The notes under the pieces were generated by a model. The model made no database searches and was not told the DNA's origin. It saw only the letters and a program-made list of their open reading frames with translations. Source: Opitutales bacterium (GTDB lineage Bacteria > Verrucomicrobiota > Verrucomicrobiia > Opitutales > Oceanipulchritudinaceae). Taken from it: DNA of 64,000 nucleotides. The DNA is taken from positions 1-64,000 of the forward strand of contig JAFIGH010000010.1 of assembly GCA_020831525.1 (NCBI GenBank), given 5' to 3'. The translations under genes were made by a program, and so were the position numbers. Shown in pieces: positions 1-9,186 of this stretch (position 1 is its first letter; every line of letters begins with the position of its first letter).

Positions 1-164
1 GCCGCTACACCCCCAGGCCAGCGGGCTTTGTTTTATTTTTTGTTCACCCACCTGGGTTGGGTCCCGGCCCGCCCGCGGGCACACGCCCGCGGCCGTTGCA
101 TGTAACGGAGGAAAAAAGGATCTGCCGAGCAGCAGCCGAACGCGTAAACGCTTGGGCCGAAGCC
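1..164. other. Non-coding left edge with a GC hairpin
   Basis: No convincing gene is seen in these bases. Positions 73-92 form a perfect 8-bp stem (CCGCGGGC / GCCCGCGG) with an ACAC loop, lying just past the end of the minus-strand xylose isomerase gene. It could help end that transcript, but no T-tract follows it in that direction. Bases 134-156 (AGCCGAACGCGTAAACGCTTG...) resemble, in inverted orientation, a segment at 50841-50862, which suggests a small dispersed repeat. Confidence 0.4.
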
Positions 165-1472
165 TCAGATGAAATCGTTGAGCAGGTTTTCGAGCATTTC
201 CTGGCGGCCGCTGGGGATCTTGGGTTCGCCGGCGGCGAGGGCAGCTTCGGAAAGCTCTTGGAGCCCGACTTCGCCTTTCTCGACCTTGGCCCCGAGTCCA
301 CTATCGAAGGAGCTGTAGCGCTTGCGCACGAACTCCTCGAAGCGCCCGTCGGCGCGGATGGCGGCGGCGATCTTGAGCCCGCGGGCGAAGGCGTCCATTC
401 CGCCGATGTGGGCGTGGAAGAGGTCTTCCGGCTCGTGTGACTCGCGGCGGCGCTTGGCATCGAAGTTGAGTCCGCCTGTCGTGAAACCGCCCATGCCGAG
501 GACGATGAGCATGACGTCCACGGTGCCGTAGATATCGGTGGGGAACTGGTCTGTGTCCCAGCCGAGGAGGAGGTCGCCGCGGTTGGCGTCGATGCTGCCG
601 AGGGCGTCAGCATTGGCCGCAACGGTCAGTTCGTGCCGCATGGAGTGGCCCGCGAGGGTGGCGTGGTTGGTCTCGATGTTGAGCTTGAAGTGCTCGAGGA
701 GGCCGTATTCACGCAGAAAGTTCAGGCAGGCCGCGGCGTCGGAGTCATACTGGTGGGTGGTGGGTTCGCGCGGCTTGGGCTCAATGTAGAACTGCCCCTT
801 GAAGCCGATGGCCTTCTTGTAGTCGACAGCCATGTGGAGGAGGCGGGCGAGGTGGTCCAGCTCGCGCTTCATGTCGGTGTTGAGGAGGGTGGCGTAACCC
901 TCGCGCCCGCCCCAGAAGGTGTAGCCCTCGCCGCCGAGCGCGTGGGTGGCGTCGATGGCCGCCTTCACTTGGGCTGCCGCATAGGCGAAGACCTCGGCGT
1001 AAGGCGAGGTGCCGGCGCCCTGCGCGTAGCGGGGATGGGTAAAGAGGCAGGCGGTGCCCCAGAGCAGCTTCTTGCCGGTCGCTTTCTGCGCCTCGCCGAG
1101 CTTGGCGACGACTTTTTCGAGGGCTGCGTTGGAAGCCGCGAGGTCGTTCAGCTCCGGCGCAATATCGCGGTCGTGGAAGCAATAGTAGTCGATGCCGGTC
1201 TTGTCGAGAAACTCGAAGAAGACGTCGACGCGCTTGAGGGCGTTATCCACGGAGGTCGTGCCGTCGTCCCACGGCATGAGGGCGGTGCCCTGCCCGAAGG
1301 GATCGGCCAGCTCGTTGCGCATGCAATGCCAGTAGGGGGCGGCAAAGCGCAGGTGCTCGCGCATTGTCTTGCCCTCAACGACTTCATCGGGGTTGTAGTG
1401 GCGGAAAGCGAAAGGATTTTTCGTCTTCGGGCCCTCGTAGCGGATTTTCTGGATTTCAGGGAAGTATTCCAT
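165..1472 (-). CDS. xylA: Xylose isomerase
   Basis: Interconverts D-xylose and D-xylulose, the first cytoplasmic step of bacterial xylose use. The 435-residue length fits the long (class II, E. coli-like, about 440 aa) enzymes. Visible active-site residues are H100 and D103 (FHDRD), E231 and K233 (IEPKP), E267 and H270 (ETNHA), D295 (GSIDANRGD), and D306 and D308 (WDTDQ), each one position off the E. coli numbering. The frame stays open upstream to 1640, but the start at 1472 (MEYFPEIQ) matches the family N-terminus and leaves a 105-bp divergent promoter region. The gene sits about 34 kb from the GH10/GH43 locus, whose products would release xylose. No xylulokinase is in the window. Function is very secure. 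Confidence 0.97.
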   Translation of the reverse strand: MEYFPEIQKIRYEGPKTKNPFAFRHYNPDEVVEGKTMREHLRFAAPYWHCMRNELADPFGQGTALMPWDDGTTSVDNALKRVDVFFEFLDKTGIDYYCFHDRDIAPELNDLAASNAALEKVVAKLGEAQKATGKKLLWGTACLFTHPRYAQGAGTSPYAEVFAYAAAQVKAAIDATHALGGEGYTFWGGREGYATLLNTDMKRELDHLARLLHMAVDYKKAIGFKGQFYIEPKPREPTTHQYDSDAAACLNFLREYGLLEHFKLNIETNHATLAGHSMRHELTVAANADALGSIDANRGDLLLGWDTDQFPTDIYGTVDVMLIVLGMGGFTTGGLNFDAKRRRESHEPEDLFHAHIGGMDAFARGLKIAAAIRADGRFEEFVRKRYSSFDSGLGAKVEKGEVGLQELSEAALAAGEPKIPSGRQEMLENLLNDFI

Positions 1473-1577
1473 AGCGTATAAAGTCTGTCGGACGCCTGTG
1501 CGGAATTGGAAGCACGAAATGCACTCCGGAGTTGTCGGAATACGGTCCGCCGTCCATATACCGTAAAACCAATCACC
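1473..1577. promoter_or_regulatory. Divergent xylA/adh intergenic region
   Basis: This 105-bp gap separates two divergent starts and must hold both promoters. A weak rightward candidate is TTGTCG (1532-1537) and TATACC (1557-1562) with a 19-bp spacer. I see no clear operator palindrome, so regulation by xylose is only an inference from the gene content. Confidence 0.3.
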
Positions 1578-2732
1578 ATGAACAACTTCACCTACCACAA
1601 TCCCACACGCATCGTCTTCGGCAAGGGAACCGCCGGCCATGCACGCAAGTACCTCGAGCCGCAGAAGCGCGTCCTCCTACTCTACGGCGGGGGATCGATC
1701 AAGAGCAACGGCGTCTACGAAAAGGTTCTCGGGGGTCTGCCCACTCCTCCCGTTCTTGAATTCGGCGGCATTGAGCCGAACCCCGAGTATGAAACCTGTA
1801 TGCGCGCCGTCGAAGGCGCCCGCGGCGCGGGTATCGACTTCATCCTCGCCGTGGGCGGAGGTTCCGTCATCGACGCCGCCAAATTTATCGCCGCCGCTAT
1901 CCCCTACCGCGAGGGCGACCCGTGGGACATTCTCGAAAAGGGCGCCGCCGTGAGCGCGGCCATCCCGCTCGGCACCGTCCTCACTCTGCCGGGGACCGGG
2001 TCGGAGGCGAACGCGGCGAGCGTGATCTCGCGCCGTGCGCGCCAACAGAAGCTCGCCTTCATCCACCCGCGCGTGCAGCCGGTCTTCAGCATCCTCGACC
2101 CCGAGACAACCTATTCGCTGCCCATGCGACAGACGGCGAACGGCGTCGTCGACGCAATCTCGCATGTCATCGAGCAGTACATGACGTATCCCGTCGAAAG
2201 CCCCTTGCAGGACCGCCAGGCGGAAGCGGTACTTCTCACCCTCATTGAAGAGGGACCGCGCGCGGTCGCGCAGCCAAACGACTACAACGCACGTGCCAAT
2301 GTGATGCTCGCCGCGATGTGGGCGCTCAACGGACACCTTTCCTGCGGAGTTCCGGGTGACTGGTCCACGCACATGATCGGGCATGAGTTGACAGCCTTCT
2401 TCGGCATCGACCACGCCCGCACGCTTGCCGTCGTCATGCCCGCGCTCCTGCGGGAACAACGCGCCACCAAACACGCCAAGCTCCTTCAGTTTTCCCGCCG
2501 CGTCTGGGGCGTTACGAAGAAAGACGAGGAAACCGCCGTCGAAGAGGGCATCGCCGCGATGGAAAATTTCTTTCACAACCTAGGCGTGGAGACGAAGCTG
2601 AGCGCCTACGACGTGCCGGTGGAGAAGACCGCGCCCATCGTCGAACGCTTCCGCAGCGCCGGTGCCCGCCTCGGGGAACACGGCGATCTCGACGCCGACC
2701 GCATCGAAGCTATCTTCCGCGCCTGTGCCTGA
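1578..2732 (+). CDS. Iron-containing alcohol dehydrogenase, YqhD/BdhA-like
   Basis: Group III metal-dependent alcohol dehydrogenase of the YqhD/butanol dehydrogenase type, a cytoplasmic NAD(P)H-linked aldehyde reductase. The 384 residues match the family (about 387). The nucleotide-binding stretch [10 protein letters not shown] is at residues 93-102. Metal ligands by alignment to YqhD are D192 and H196 (DAISH), H265 (HMIGH) and H279 (DHA). The start at 1578 gives the typical [14 protein letters not shown] opening. It is divergent from xylA, and the last 8 bp overlap the likely GTG start of the next gene. Sugar-derived aldehydes are a plausible substrate given the neighbour, but the sequence does not show this. 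Confidence 0.93.
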   Translation: MNNFTYHNPTRIVFGKGTAGHARKYLEPQKRVLLLYGGGSIKSNGVYEKVLGGLPTPPVLEFGGIEPNPEYETCMRAVEGARGAGIDFILAVGGGSVIDAAKFIAAAIPYREGDPWDILEKGAAVSAAIPLGTVLTLPGTGSEANAASVISRRARQQKLAFIHPRVQPVFSILDPETTYSLPMRQTANGVVDAISHVIEQYMTYPVESPLQDRQAEAVLLTLIEEGPRAVAQPNDYNARANVMLAAMWALNGHLSCGVPGDWSTHMIGHELTAFFGIDHARTLAVVMPALLREQRATKHAKLLQFSRRVWGVTKKDEETAVEEGIAAMENFFHNLGVETKLSAYDVPVEKTAPIVERFRSAGARLGEHGDLDADRIEAIFRACA

Positions 2733-3414
2733 GTCCGCCGAAGATCCGGTGACAGTCGAACGAGCCGTCGCCGTCCTCGAACCGTTTGTCTCCGACGCGA
2801 AAAAAGCGCGCATGGAGGCGGTCCTCGCGCGCCGCACCGCGCACATTCGCCTCGTCCTCGAGGACATCTACCAAACCCACAACGCGAGCGCGGCCATGCG
2901 TTCGTGCGAATGCTTCGGCGTACAACACCTGCACGTCATCGAGCAGCTTTACCCCTACTCCCTCAATCCCGATGTCGACATGGGCAGCCGCAAGTGGATC
3001 ACCCTCCACCGCCATCGCAAACCCGGCACCGACAACCGCCGCGCCTGCCTGCGCGAACTCCGCGCGGCAGGTCAGCGCATCGTCGCCACGACGCCCGCCC
3101 CCGACGCCACGCCCTTGCACGCCTTTCCTCTCGACCGTCCCTTCGCGCTCTGTTTCGGTACCGAAAAGGACGGCCTCAGCGACACCCTCCTCGGCGAAGC
3201 CGACGAGCGCTTGCGCATCCCCATGGAAGGCTTCACGGAGAGCTTCAATATTTCCGTTAGCGTCGCCCTCTGCCTCTACGACCTCACCACCCGCCTGCGA
3301 AATTCCGGCACCACATGGCAACTGCCCCCCGCTGAGCAGCGCCGCGTCTACCTCGGCTGGCTCCGCCGCGCCGTGCGCCACGCAGACGCTATCCTACGCC
3401 GCCAAGGCCTTTGA
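2725..3414 (+). CDS. TrmH-type tRNA/rRNA 2'-O-methyltransferase (SpoU family)
   Basis: SPOUT-class RNA ribose methyltransferase, probably tRNA (guanosine-18-2'-O) like TrmH, using S-adenosylmethionine. The three SpoU motifs are visible: QTHNASAAMRSCECFG near residues 51-66, CFGTEKDGLSD in the middle, and IPMEGFTESFNISVSVAL near the C-terminus. The VLEDIYQTHN opening and CECFG resemble the short Bacteroidetes-type TrmH. A GTG at 2725 overlapping the upstream stop, or a GTG at 2749, are the best starts; an in-frame ATG at 2662 would lie inside the dehydrogenase gene, and the first later ATG (2812) is close to the core. The exact target nucleotide is not proven. Confidence 0.85.
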   Translation: MPESAEDPVTVERAVAVLEPFVSDAKKARMEAVLARRTAHIRLVLEDIYQTHNASAAMRSCECFGVQHLHVIEQLYPYSLNPDVDMGSRKWITLHRHRKPGTDNRRACLRELRAAGQRIVATTPAPDATPLHAFPLDRPFALCFGTEKDGLSDTLLGEADERLRIPMEGFTESFNISVSVALCLYDLTTRLRNSGTTWQLPPAEQRRVYLGWLRRAVRHADAILRRQGL

Positions 3415-3660
3415 CCGGCATCCCCCGGTGCCGGAAAAACCGCCCTTGTCCCGGCGGGGCGCGAGACATTCGTTCCCTTGATCCACAACGGGCGGGTCCT
3501 CGTGCCGCGCGGACCTGCCGCACCGCACACCGGGGGCGGCGACCGAATAGGGTCAATACCCTGTAAATCCATCCTGATCGATCAACGGAAGCGCGCTAAA
3601 GCATTGCAATCCGCACAAAGTCCCTCAGGTTATGACGGTAATGGGAGGACAGTTCATCCA

Positions 3661-4344
3661 ATGAGCCAATACCAGCCTGAAGGCTTTTCCGACGGAGAGT
3701 GGGATGACCGCGAGGATCTTTCATGGAACGAATATGACTGGCGGCAATTCCTGCGGCGCCAGCAGAAAGAAATCGCCCGTTTCTCCAATCTCTACCTGAA
3801 GCACTGCTACGACACCGACCATCTCGACGTCGTCGCCAAGGAGATGGGCTGGGAGGTCGGCGACTGGTCGGCGGTGGACCCGGACTCCGATGACGAGGCC
3901 GAGGCCGCCCGCGAGGACGAAGGCGGTGAGTTCGACCCCTACACCATTCACCGGCATCCTGTCTTCGTCGTCACCTCCGGCATCTTCGCGCAGCTTCGGT
4001 TCATCGCCGAAACGCTGCTTGCGCGCGGGCGCATGCAGACCGTGTGCGCCAAATCGCTCTGGAATTTCGGGCAGGCCGTCGGCGACGGCGAACGCAACAT
4101 GCTCCTCGCCCTGCAGTCCCTCGACATGGGCGATTTCATGCTCAGCGTCATCCACCTGAAGTATTCGCTGCGCGCCATCAACGAGTGCATGCGCTGGGCC
4201 GAGGAACTTGTCGGCCAAGCCGACCATGCGCACGAGTTCCGGCTAGAGTCGCGCATCCGGTTGTTCGATCTCCGCGAAGTGTGCCTGCGCCTCATCAGCG
4301 ACTGCCGCGAAGAAGAGCGGCGCGGGTTCCGCGAGAACGATTGA
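3661..4344 (+). CDS. Conserved hypothetical protein, 227 aa
   Basis: I do not recognise a named family. The acidic N-terminal 90 residues (many D/E) are followed by a mostly helical region with patterns such as FIAETLLARGRMQTVCAKSLWNF and LALQSLDMGDFMLSVIHLKYSLRAINEC, which could form a helical bundle. There is no signal peptide or membrane segment, so a cytoplasmic location is likely. A GGGAGGA ribosome-binding site lies at 3641-3647 upstream of the ATG at 3661. The 246 bp before it show no gene. It ends 11 bp before the PhoD-like gene, suggesting cotranscription. Confidence 0.75.
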   Translation: MSQYQPEGFSDGEWDDREDLSWNEYDWRQFLRRQQKEIARFSNLYLKHCYDTDHLDVVAKEMGWEVGDWSAVDPDSDDEAEAAREDEGGEFDPYTIHRHPVFVVTSGIFAQLRFIAETLLARGRMQTVCAKSLWNFGQAVGDGERNMLLALQSLDMGDFMLSVIHLKYSLRAINECMRWAEELVGQADHAHEFRLESRIRLFDLREVCLRLISDCREEERRGFREND

Positions 4345-4355
4345 CGCCTGGCCGC

Positions 4356-5693
4356 ATGCTCCCGGCGGTCCGCCTGCTTCTCGGGTTGCTCCTACCGGCA
4401 CTGCCGGCCGTCCTTTCCTCCGCCCATCCAGCTGTTGTCGCCGGCCCCTACGCCGGATACATCTTGCCCCGCGAGGCGTCGCTTGTCGTCGACACGGCGG
4501 AGGAAGCCGTTGTCACCGCCGAACTCCGTTCACCGGACGACCCGGACGCGCGGCAATCCCGCACAGTGATCACGGACGCCGACAATGGGTTCCGCGCAAT
4601 CTTCCTCTTCTCCGGACTCCGCGCCGATACCCGCTACACGTACGGAATCTCCATCAACGGCGAACCGCCCACAGAAGCGCTCCGCGGTGCCTTCCGCACG
4701 CCGCCGCCGCCCCTTGAAGTCGCTCCGGAGCGCCCGTTACGCGTTGCCTTCGTCGGCGCACGCCATCCCGCCGCACCGGGCGTCCCTCCCGAACAAAATG
4801 CCCTACCCGCTCTCGCCGACAGCAGGGTTGACGGCGTCATCTGGACCGGCGGGCAACAGCCGGTCGACCGCCAGTCCACACCGACCGCCGATGGACTGCG
4901 AAGGCAATACCGGACTCTCTTTGAAGAGCCCGACCTCGCACCGCTCCTGCGCAACACCGCCCAATACAGCGTCTGGTCCCGCTACGAAGCAGGACATCCC
5001 CGGTCCGGCAACCGCTGGATCCACCGCGCCGGCGCCACCGACGCCTTTTGCAAATCGCTTCCGCGAACGGTCTGCGGGCACCCTGGGTTCGGCGGCACGG
5101 CGTCGCAGGTCCGCCTCGGGCCCGCTGAGTTTTTCTTTCTCGATGCGGTTTCCTTCCACCGTTCTGCCGGCACCGGCGCACCCGCCGCCTTTGGCGAAAC
5201 CCAGCTCGCGTGGCTGCTCGACGCTCTAGAAGCCAGCGACGCGCCCTTCCGCGTCGTTATCGCCGGAAGGTCCCTCCTCACCCCGGTCGACCAAGGACAC
5301 ACATGGCAGTTCGCCCGCGCCGAGCGCAATGGCTTCCTCGAGGCACTCCGCGCCGCCGCGGTGCCGGGCGTCTTTCTTGTCACCGGCGCCGCCCCCGAGG
5401 GAGAGATGACCCGCATCTCGCGCACCGGTGCCTACCCCTTGCACGAACTTTCACTCGGACCCGTACGCAGCGGCGGTGCCCCGGAAACGTCGCGGCCCGC
5501 CCTCAATTACGACAGGATGCCGGGTACCCGCGTGGACACGGCACACTTTGCCGTAGCCGAATTCGGCAGCGACCGCGGCGAACCGTCGATGAGGATCACC
5601 GTCATCGATGCAGCGGGAGAATCCCTGTGGCGCGATACCTTCCGCGCCTCCGAGCTTCGTCAGCGTGAGGCGAGCCAACGCAGCACACCCTGA
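4356..5693 (+). CDS. PhoD-like metallophosphatase homologue lacking catalytic residues
   Basis: Secreted 445-residue protein with a signal-peptide-like N-terminus (residues 1-22), a beta-sandwich N-domain of the PhoD/purple phosphatase type (about 30-115) and a C-terminal phosphatase fold (about 127-420). The fold can be followed motif by motif, yet every metal or catalytic signature is changed: the GSC strand is GAR (134-136), the FLGDN metal motif is WTGGQ (163-167), WDDHD is WSRYE (207-211), and the SGDRH motif is TGAAP (343-347). Flanking residues such as ETQLAWLLDAL and YPLHEL are kept. I infer a pseudoenzyme, perhaps binding rather than hydrolysing. The 3' end overlaps the opposite-strand DUF2851 gene by 34 bp. 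Confidence 0.75.
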   Translation: MLPAVRLLLGLLLPALPAVLSSAHPAVVAGPYAGYILPREASLVVDTAEEAVVTAELRSPDDPDARQSRTVITDADNGFRAIFLFSGLRADTRYTYGISINGEPPTEALRGAFRTPPPPLEVAPERPLRVAFVGARHPAAPGVPPEQNALPALADSRVDGVIWTGGQQPVDRQSTPTADGLRRQYRTLFEEPDLAPLLRNTAQYSVWSRYEAGHPRSGNRWIHRAGATDAFCKSLPRTVCGHPGFGGTASQVRLGPAEFFFLDAVSFHRSAGTGAPAAFGETQLAWLLDALEASDAPFRVVIAGRSLLTPVDQGHTWQFARAERNGFLEALRAAAVPGVFLVTGAAPEGEMTRISRTGAYPLHELSLGPVRSGGAPETSRPALNYDRMPGTRVDTAHFAVAEFGSDRGEPSMRITVIDAAGESLWRDTFRASELRQREASQRSTP

Positions 5694-6922
5694 TACGAGC
5701 CGTTGCACACAGGCCGGACGCGCGGCTCACGGTGCAGCCCCGCCACCCGCAGAAAGTCACCGACACGGTCGGGCATATCCCCGGCAAACCAGTGGTACCA
5801 GACCGTCGCCCAGTCCTCCGCCCGGTCCACCGTCGCACACAGCGGGAAGAACACGTCGACCAAGAGCGTGTCCCAGCGCGTGCCGCTGACTGCTTTGCCC
5901 GCCACGCGAACCGCGAACCGCTCTCGCAGAGAACGCGCCCCGATCCTCCGCCGGTAGGCCGCCGTCGCCTCCTCCGGCGAACCCGCAAGTCCCTCCGTGT
6001 CGGCAAGCAACCGCAGCGCCGCGGGCCAGTCACCGACACTCTCCACCCAGTGGGCATACTGCCGCAAACGCGTCCGCGGTTGGTTCGCCGGGCGGATCCC
6101 GCTCCGCACCCACGACAAAGATTCATCCCTTGCCAGAGCGTCCACGTCAGGCGGCTCCGCCCTCCAGCGCGTCAGCGGAATTTGCTGTCCCACCGCATGC
6201 ATCCCGCGCCGGTTGCGCGCGTAACCCAGCGTAATCAACGCCATGCGATGGCACGCTTCATCCCAACCGACCTCTTCCACGCGCGCCCGCGCAAAGGCGG
6301 CTTTCGCCTCCCAGCGCCGCTGAGCTTCCTCCCGCAGCAATGCCCGCCGCCGCTCCACCGGCAGTTCAAGGAGCGGCAGCGCCAGTTCGAGAAGATCGCG
6401 CTCCTCCAACTGCCGCAGCGCGTCCTGCTCTGCGTAAGTTTCAAGGTCCGTCGCCATCAACGGCGCTAGCACGCACTCGTCCGGACGCGTTCCCGCGCAG
6501 GTGCGCACCCCCGGGGACGCCTCCGGCGGCTCGAAGACAAGCACATGGAGGACCACCCCGTTGAACGCCGGATTCCTCTCATGCCCGTGCAACACCCAGT
6601 CGCGCTGGTAAAAATGCATCTCCACATCACCCACCACCCGGCGCTCGCCGATCTCCAACTCCGCCCCCTTGAAATCCGGACCGCCCAAGCGGTTCCATGT
6701 CCCCGGATGAAGGACACGCACCCGCTCCCCGCCGCGCGTCCACAACGCATCCCGGCGGAAATCACCGCGCAGCCATAGCTTCTGGATCAGCACCTCGGCG
6801 ACCGCCACCGGCCCGTACTCACCCGCCACCTCGGCAACTTGCGACTCCGTCTTTACACTCACGGCGATCCGATCCTGTCCACAACCTCCCCACCCTGCCA
6901 AGCCGGTTTTTCTCAAAAACAC
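5660..6922 (-). CDS. DUF2851 family protein
   Basis: A 420-residue cytoplasmic protein with the DUF2851 opening: WLRGDFRRDALWTRGGERVRV, then HPGTWNRLGGPDFKGAELEIG and GDVEMHFYQRDWVLHGH, followed by an arginine-rich helical remainder. The GPDF and GDVE-H-x-W-HGH motifs recall nuclease-like folds, but no activity is established to my knowledge. The first ATG (6922) gives about 25 residues before the conserved part; a GTG near residue 22 is an alternative. It converges with the PhoD-like gene with a 34-bp tail overlap, so no terminator separates them. Confidence 0.8.
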   Translation of the reverse strand: MFLRKTGLAGWGGCGQDRIAVSVKTESQVAEVAGEYGPVAVAEVLIQKLWLRGDFRRDALWTRGGERVRVLHPGTWNRLGGPDFKGAELEIGERRVVGDVEMHFYQRDWVLHGHERNPAFNGVVLHVLVFEPPEASPGVRTCAGTRPDECVLAPLMATDLETYAEQDALRQLEERDLLELALPLLELPVERRRALLREEAQRRWEAKAAFARARVEEVGWDEACHRMALITLGYARNRRGMHAVGQQIPLTRWRAEPPDVDALARDESLSWVRSGIRPANQPRTRLRQYAHWVESVGDWPAALRLLADTEGLAGSPEEATAAYRRRIGARSLRERFAVRVAGKAVSGTRWDTLLVDVFFPLCATVDRAEDWATVWYHWFAGDMPDRVGDFLRVAGLHREPRVRPVCNGSYQGVLRWLASR

Positions 6923-7045
6923 CCGCCACCGCGAATTTACTCAGAAATAGAATGGCTGGCATTTATTATTTGCACGAAATACAATGGCATACATTAATTT
7001 CATGCTTGCATTGTGCGGAGAAATCCTGCCAGCCTGCGATTTACC

Positions 7046-8059
7046 ATGTATAGAAAACCTTATCCGAAACGACTTGTCCGGCTGGATGGTCCGGCGTGTT
7101 ATCACTGCTACGGCAGGTGCGTGAACAAAGAGCGTCTGCTCGGTGACGAGGAGGCGAAGGACCGCTTTGTCGCGGAGCTGCGGCGCGTGGCGGACTTCTG
7201 CGGGGTGCAGGTGCTGACCTTCTGCGTGATGTCCAACCACTACCATATCCTCGTGCGGGTCGACCCGCGGGCGAAGGAAGCGGACGACAAGGAGCTGGTG
7301 CGGCGCTTCCGCGCGCTCTACGGGGAGGAGAAGTGCCCGTATATCAACATGGACGCGCGGCGGGTGGCGTGGGTGCTGGACTCGAAGCTGGATGACGCTA
7401 AGGAAGTGCGCGCGCACCTGCGCGGTCGCATGGGCGATCTGGCGGGATTCATGAAGACGCTCAAGCAGCGTTACAGCGTGTGGTACAACGGGGAGCGTGG
7501 GCGCGTGGGAACCTTGTGGGCGGAGCGCTACAAGAGCTGCGTGGTGCAGGACAGCGCGGCGGTGCTGCGTGTGGTGGGCGCGTATATCGAGCTGAACCCG
7601 GTGCGCGCGGGCTTGGCGGAACGGGCGGAAGCCTACCGCTGGAGCGGCTGGGGCGCGGCGACCGGCGGGGAGGTTTCCGCGTCGCAGCGTGCGTGGGCGC
7701 GGGCGGGGATTGTAGAAATGCTCGGGGAGGAGACGAGAGAGGGAGAGGAAGGAAGAAGGTTTCTCGAATCGTACGGGTTTCTACTGCGAGTGAAGGATGA
7801 CGCGGGACGCGGGGAAACGGGGCCGGTGAGCGGGGACGGGACCGGCTCCCTCCTCGAGCGTGCGCCCGCCCTGTTGCGCGGGGCGGTGGTCGGGACGCGG
7901 GCTTTCGTGATCCGTTGGTCGACATGTCTAGGTAGGATGCGGACGGCATCGCCATTGTCCTGTAGGATCGGTGCGTCCGGGTCGGAGCTGTTTCACGCGC
8001 GACAGCCAAATCGAAAGCGGCGAACACCGGCGAGAGCGACCACAGGAACACAAAAATAA
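7046..8059 (+). CDS. REP-associated tyrosine transposase (Y1_Tnp/RAYT)
   Basis: Single-strand HUH-type nuclease of the Y1_Tnp (IS200-like) superfamily. The metal-binding motif is MSNHYHILVRV near residue 66, and the candidate catalytic tyrosine lies in the helix LKQRYSVWYN. The 337-residue form with WAERYKSCVV and YIELNPVRAGL is typical of chromosomal RAYTs. The start at 7046 (MYRKPYPKR) fits family members. The final 60 or so residues after TRAFVIRW do not look like the family and read as out-of-frame tail, so the 3' end is probably eroded. REP-like hairpins occur 1-2 kb downstream beside a second RAYT. Confidence 0.85.
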   Translation: MYRKPYPKRLVRLDGPACYHCYGRCVNKERLLGDEEAKDRFVAELRRVADFCGVQVLTFCVMSNHYHILVRVDPRAKEADDKELVRRFRALYGEEKCPYINMDARRVAWVLDSKLDDAKEVRAHLRGRMGDLAGFMKTLKQRYSVWYNGERGRVGTLWAERYKSCVVQDSAAVLRVVGAYIELNPVRAGLAERAEAYRWSGWGAATGGEVSASQRAWARAGIVEMLGEETREGEEGRRFLESYGFLLRVKDDAGRGETGPVSGDGTGSLLERAPALLRGAVVGTRAFVIRWSTCLGRMRTASPLSCRIGASGSELFHARQPNRKRRTPARATTGTQK

Positions 8060-8171
8060 AGCCTGATCGCATTGATTGAACGGGCCGAAGGACGCGGAAT
8101 CGGTCCGGCGCGGAAAAGCGCTCTTTTCCGTTGTCAGACGCGGCGGCTGTGGCGCAGAACTCCATCCCGTT

Positions 8172-9116
8172 ATGCAGACAGACGAACTTTCCCTTTCCGT
8201 AATCGACATCCACGGCGGCACGCAGAGCCGGGCCGCCACCAACGACGACGCCGTGGGCAGCTACGCCGACGAGATGGAGGCGGGCACCGTCTTCCCGCCC
8301 GTAACTGTCTATTTCGACGGCTCCAAACACTGGCTCGCCGACGGCTTCCACCGCTACCTCGCGGCAAAGCGCACCGGGCGCGAAACGATCACCGCGGAGG
8401 TGCACGGCGGCACCCGCACCGACGCCCTGCGCCACGCCCTCGGGGCCAACGCCGCAAACGGGCTCTTCCGCTCCAACGCCGACAAGCGCAACGCCGTCGA
8501 AATCGCCCTCGAGGAGTGGCCCGACCTCGCCAACCCCGTCATCGCCGAACTCTGCAAGGTTTCCGCCGACCTTGTGCGCCGCTGCCGCACCGAGATGGAG
8601 AAGGCCATGCGCATCGACAAACCGGGCAAAGTCACCGGACGCGACGGCAAGCAATACCCCGCCGCCGTCGAGCGTGAACCCCGCGGTGTCACGGAAAAGC
8701 CGTCTTCCGCGGACCAGGGCAGCGGCGGTGGAGGCGGCGGCAAGCCCAAGGGCGGCGACTTCTCCCTCTCCCCCGGCGGCGCCAACCGCGAAATCGAAGC
8801 CGAAGCACGCTCCATGGTACGCAAGGGCGAAATCCCTTTCAAGGAACTCGCCTCCCTCCGCAGCGCGACGGCCATGGACTACGCCGAAACCGCCGTCAAC
8901 GTCCTCGACCTCATGCCCGCCGACGACCCGAAACGCGGCGAAGCCATCGCCCGCCTCGAACGCTGGATCGCCAAGCAACGCCTCACCCCCGCCAAGCCCG
9001 CACCCGTCTCCGCCGAAACCGGCAAGCGTGGAACCGACGAACGCGAACCCGACGAACGCGAAACCCCCGAGACCAAGGCGGCCGAAACGGAAACACCCGC
9101 CGAGGCCGCCGTGTAG
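8172..9116 (+). CDS. ParB/Srx-fold N-terminal domain protein
   Basis: A 314-residue protein whose N-terminal 90 residues match the ParB-like nuclease domain: GTQSRAATNDDAVGSYADEM, FPPVTVYFDGSKHWLADGFHR, then an ALGANAANG-x-RSNADKR-type helix block. A helix-turn-helix-like segment (VIAELCKVSADLVRRCR) follows. The middle is low in complexity (poly-Gly, about 180-190) and the C-terminal 50 residues are charged repeats (DEREPDERET, ETKAAETETPAEAAV). Such solo proteins are common in plasmid- or element-derived regions; the neighbourhood of two RAYTs agrees. Start at 8172 fits the domain. No ParA or parS is visible, so chromosome partition is unlikely. Confidence 0.75.
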   Translation: MQTDELSLSVIDIHGGTQSRAATNDDAVGSYADEMEAGTVFPPVTVYFDGSKHWLADGFHRYLAAKRTGRETITAEVHGGTRTDALRHALGANAANGLFRSNADKRNAVEIALEEWPDLANPVIAELCKVSADLVRRCRTEMEKAMRIDKPGKVTGRDGKQYPAAVEREPRGVTEKPSSADQGSGGGGGGKPKGGDFSLSPGGANREIEAEARSMVRKGEIPFKELASLRSATAMDYAETAVNVLDLMPADDPKRGEAIARLERWIAKQRLTPAKPAPVSAETGKRGTDEREPDERETPETKAAETETPAEAAV

Positions 9117-9130
9117 GCGCGCGGAAAGTG

Positions 9131-9186
9131 GCGCAGGCATCTTGCCTGAGGTCCCCGGGAAGTCGGCAGGCAGCACGCCTGCCACA
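9131..9186. repeat. REP hairpin pair (BIME-like)
   Basis: Two inverted repeats in a head-to-head arrangement: a GCAGGCATCTTGCCTG hairpin and GGCAGGCAGCACGCCTGCC. They match the repeats at 10023-10125 that border the minus-strand RAYT gene. Such paired REPs are the known substrates of RAYT enzymes. Confidence 0.7.

Noticed and set aside
73-92. Strong xylA terminator
   Set aside because: The hairpin is perfect but lacks a T-run on the transcript side, so it is described only as a hairpin.
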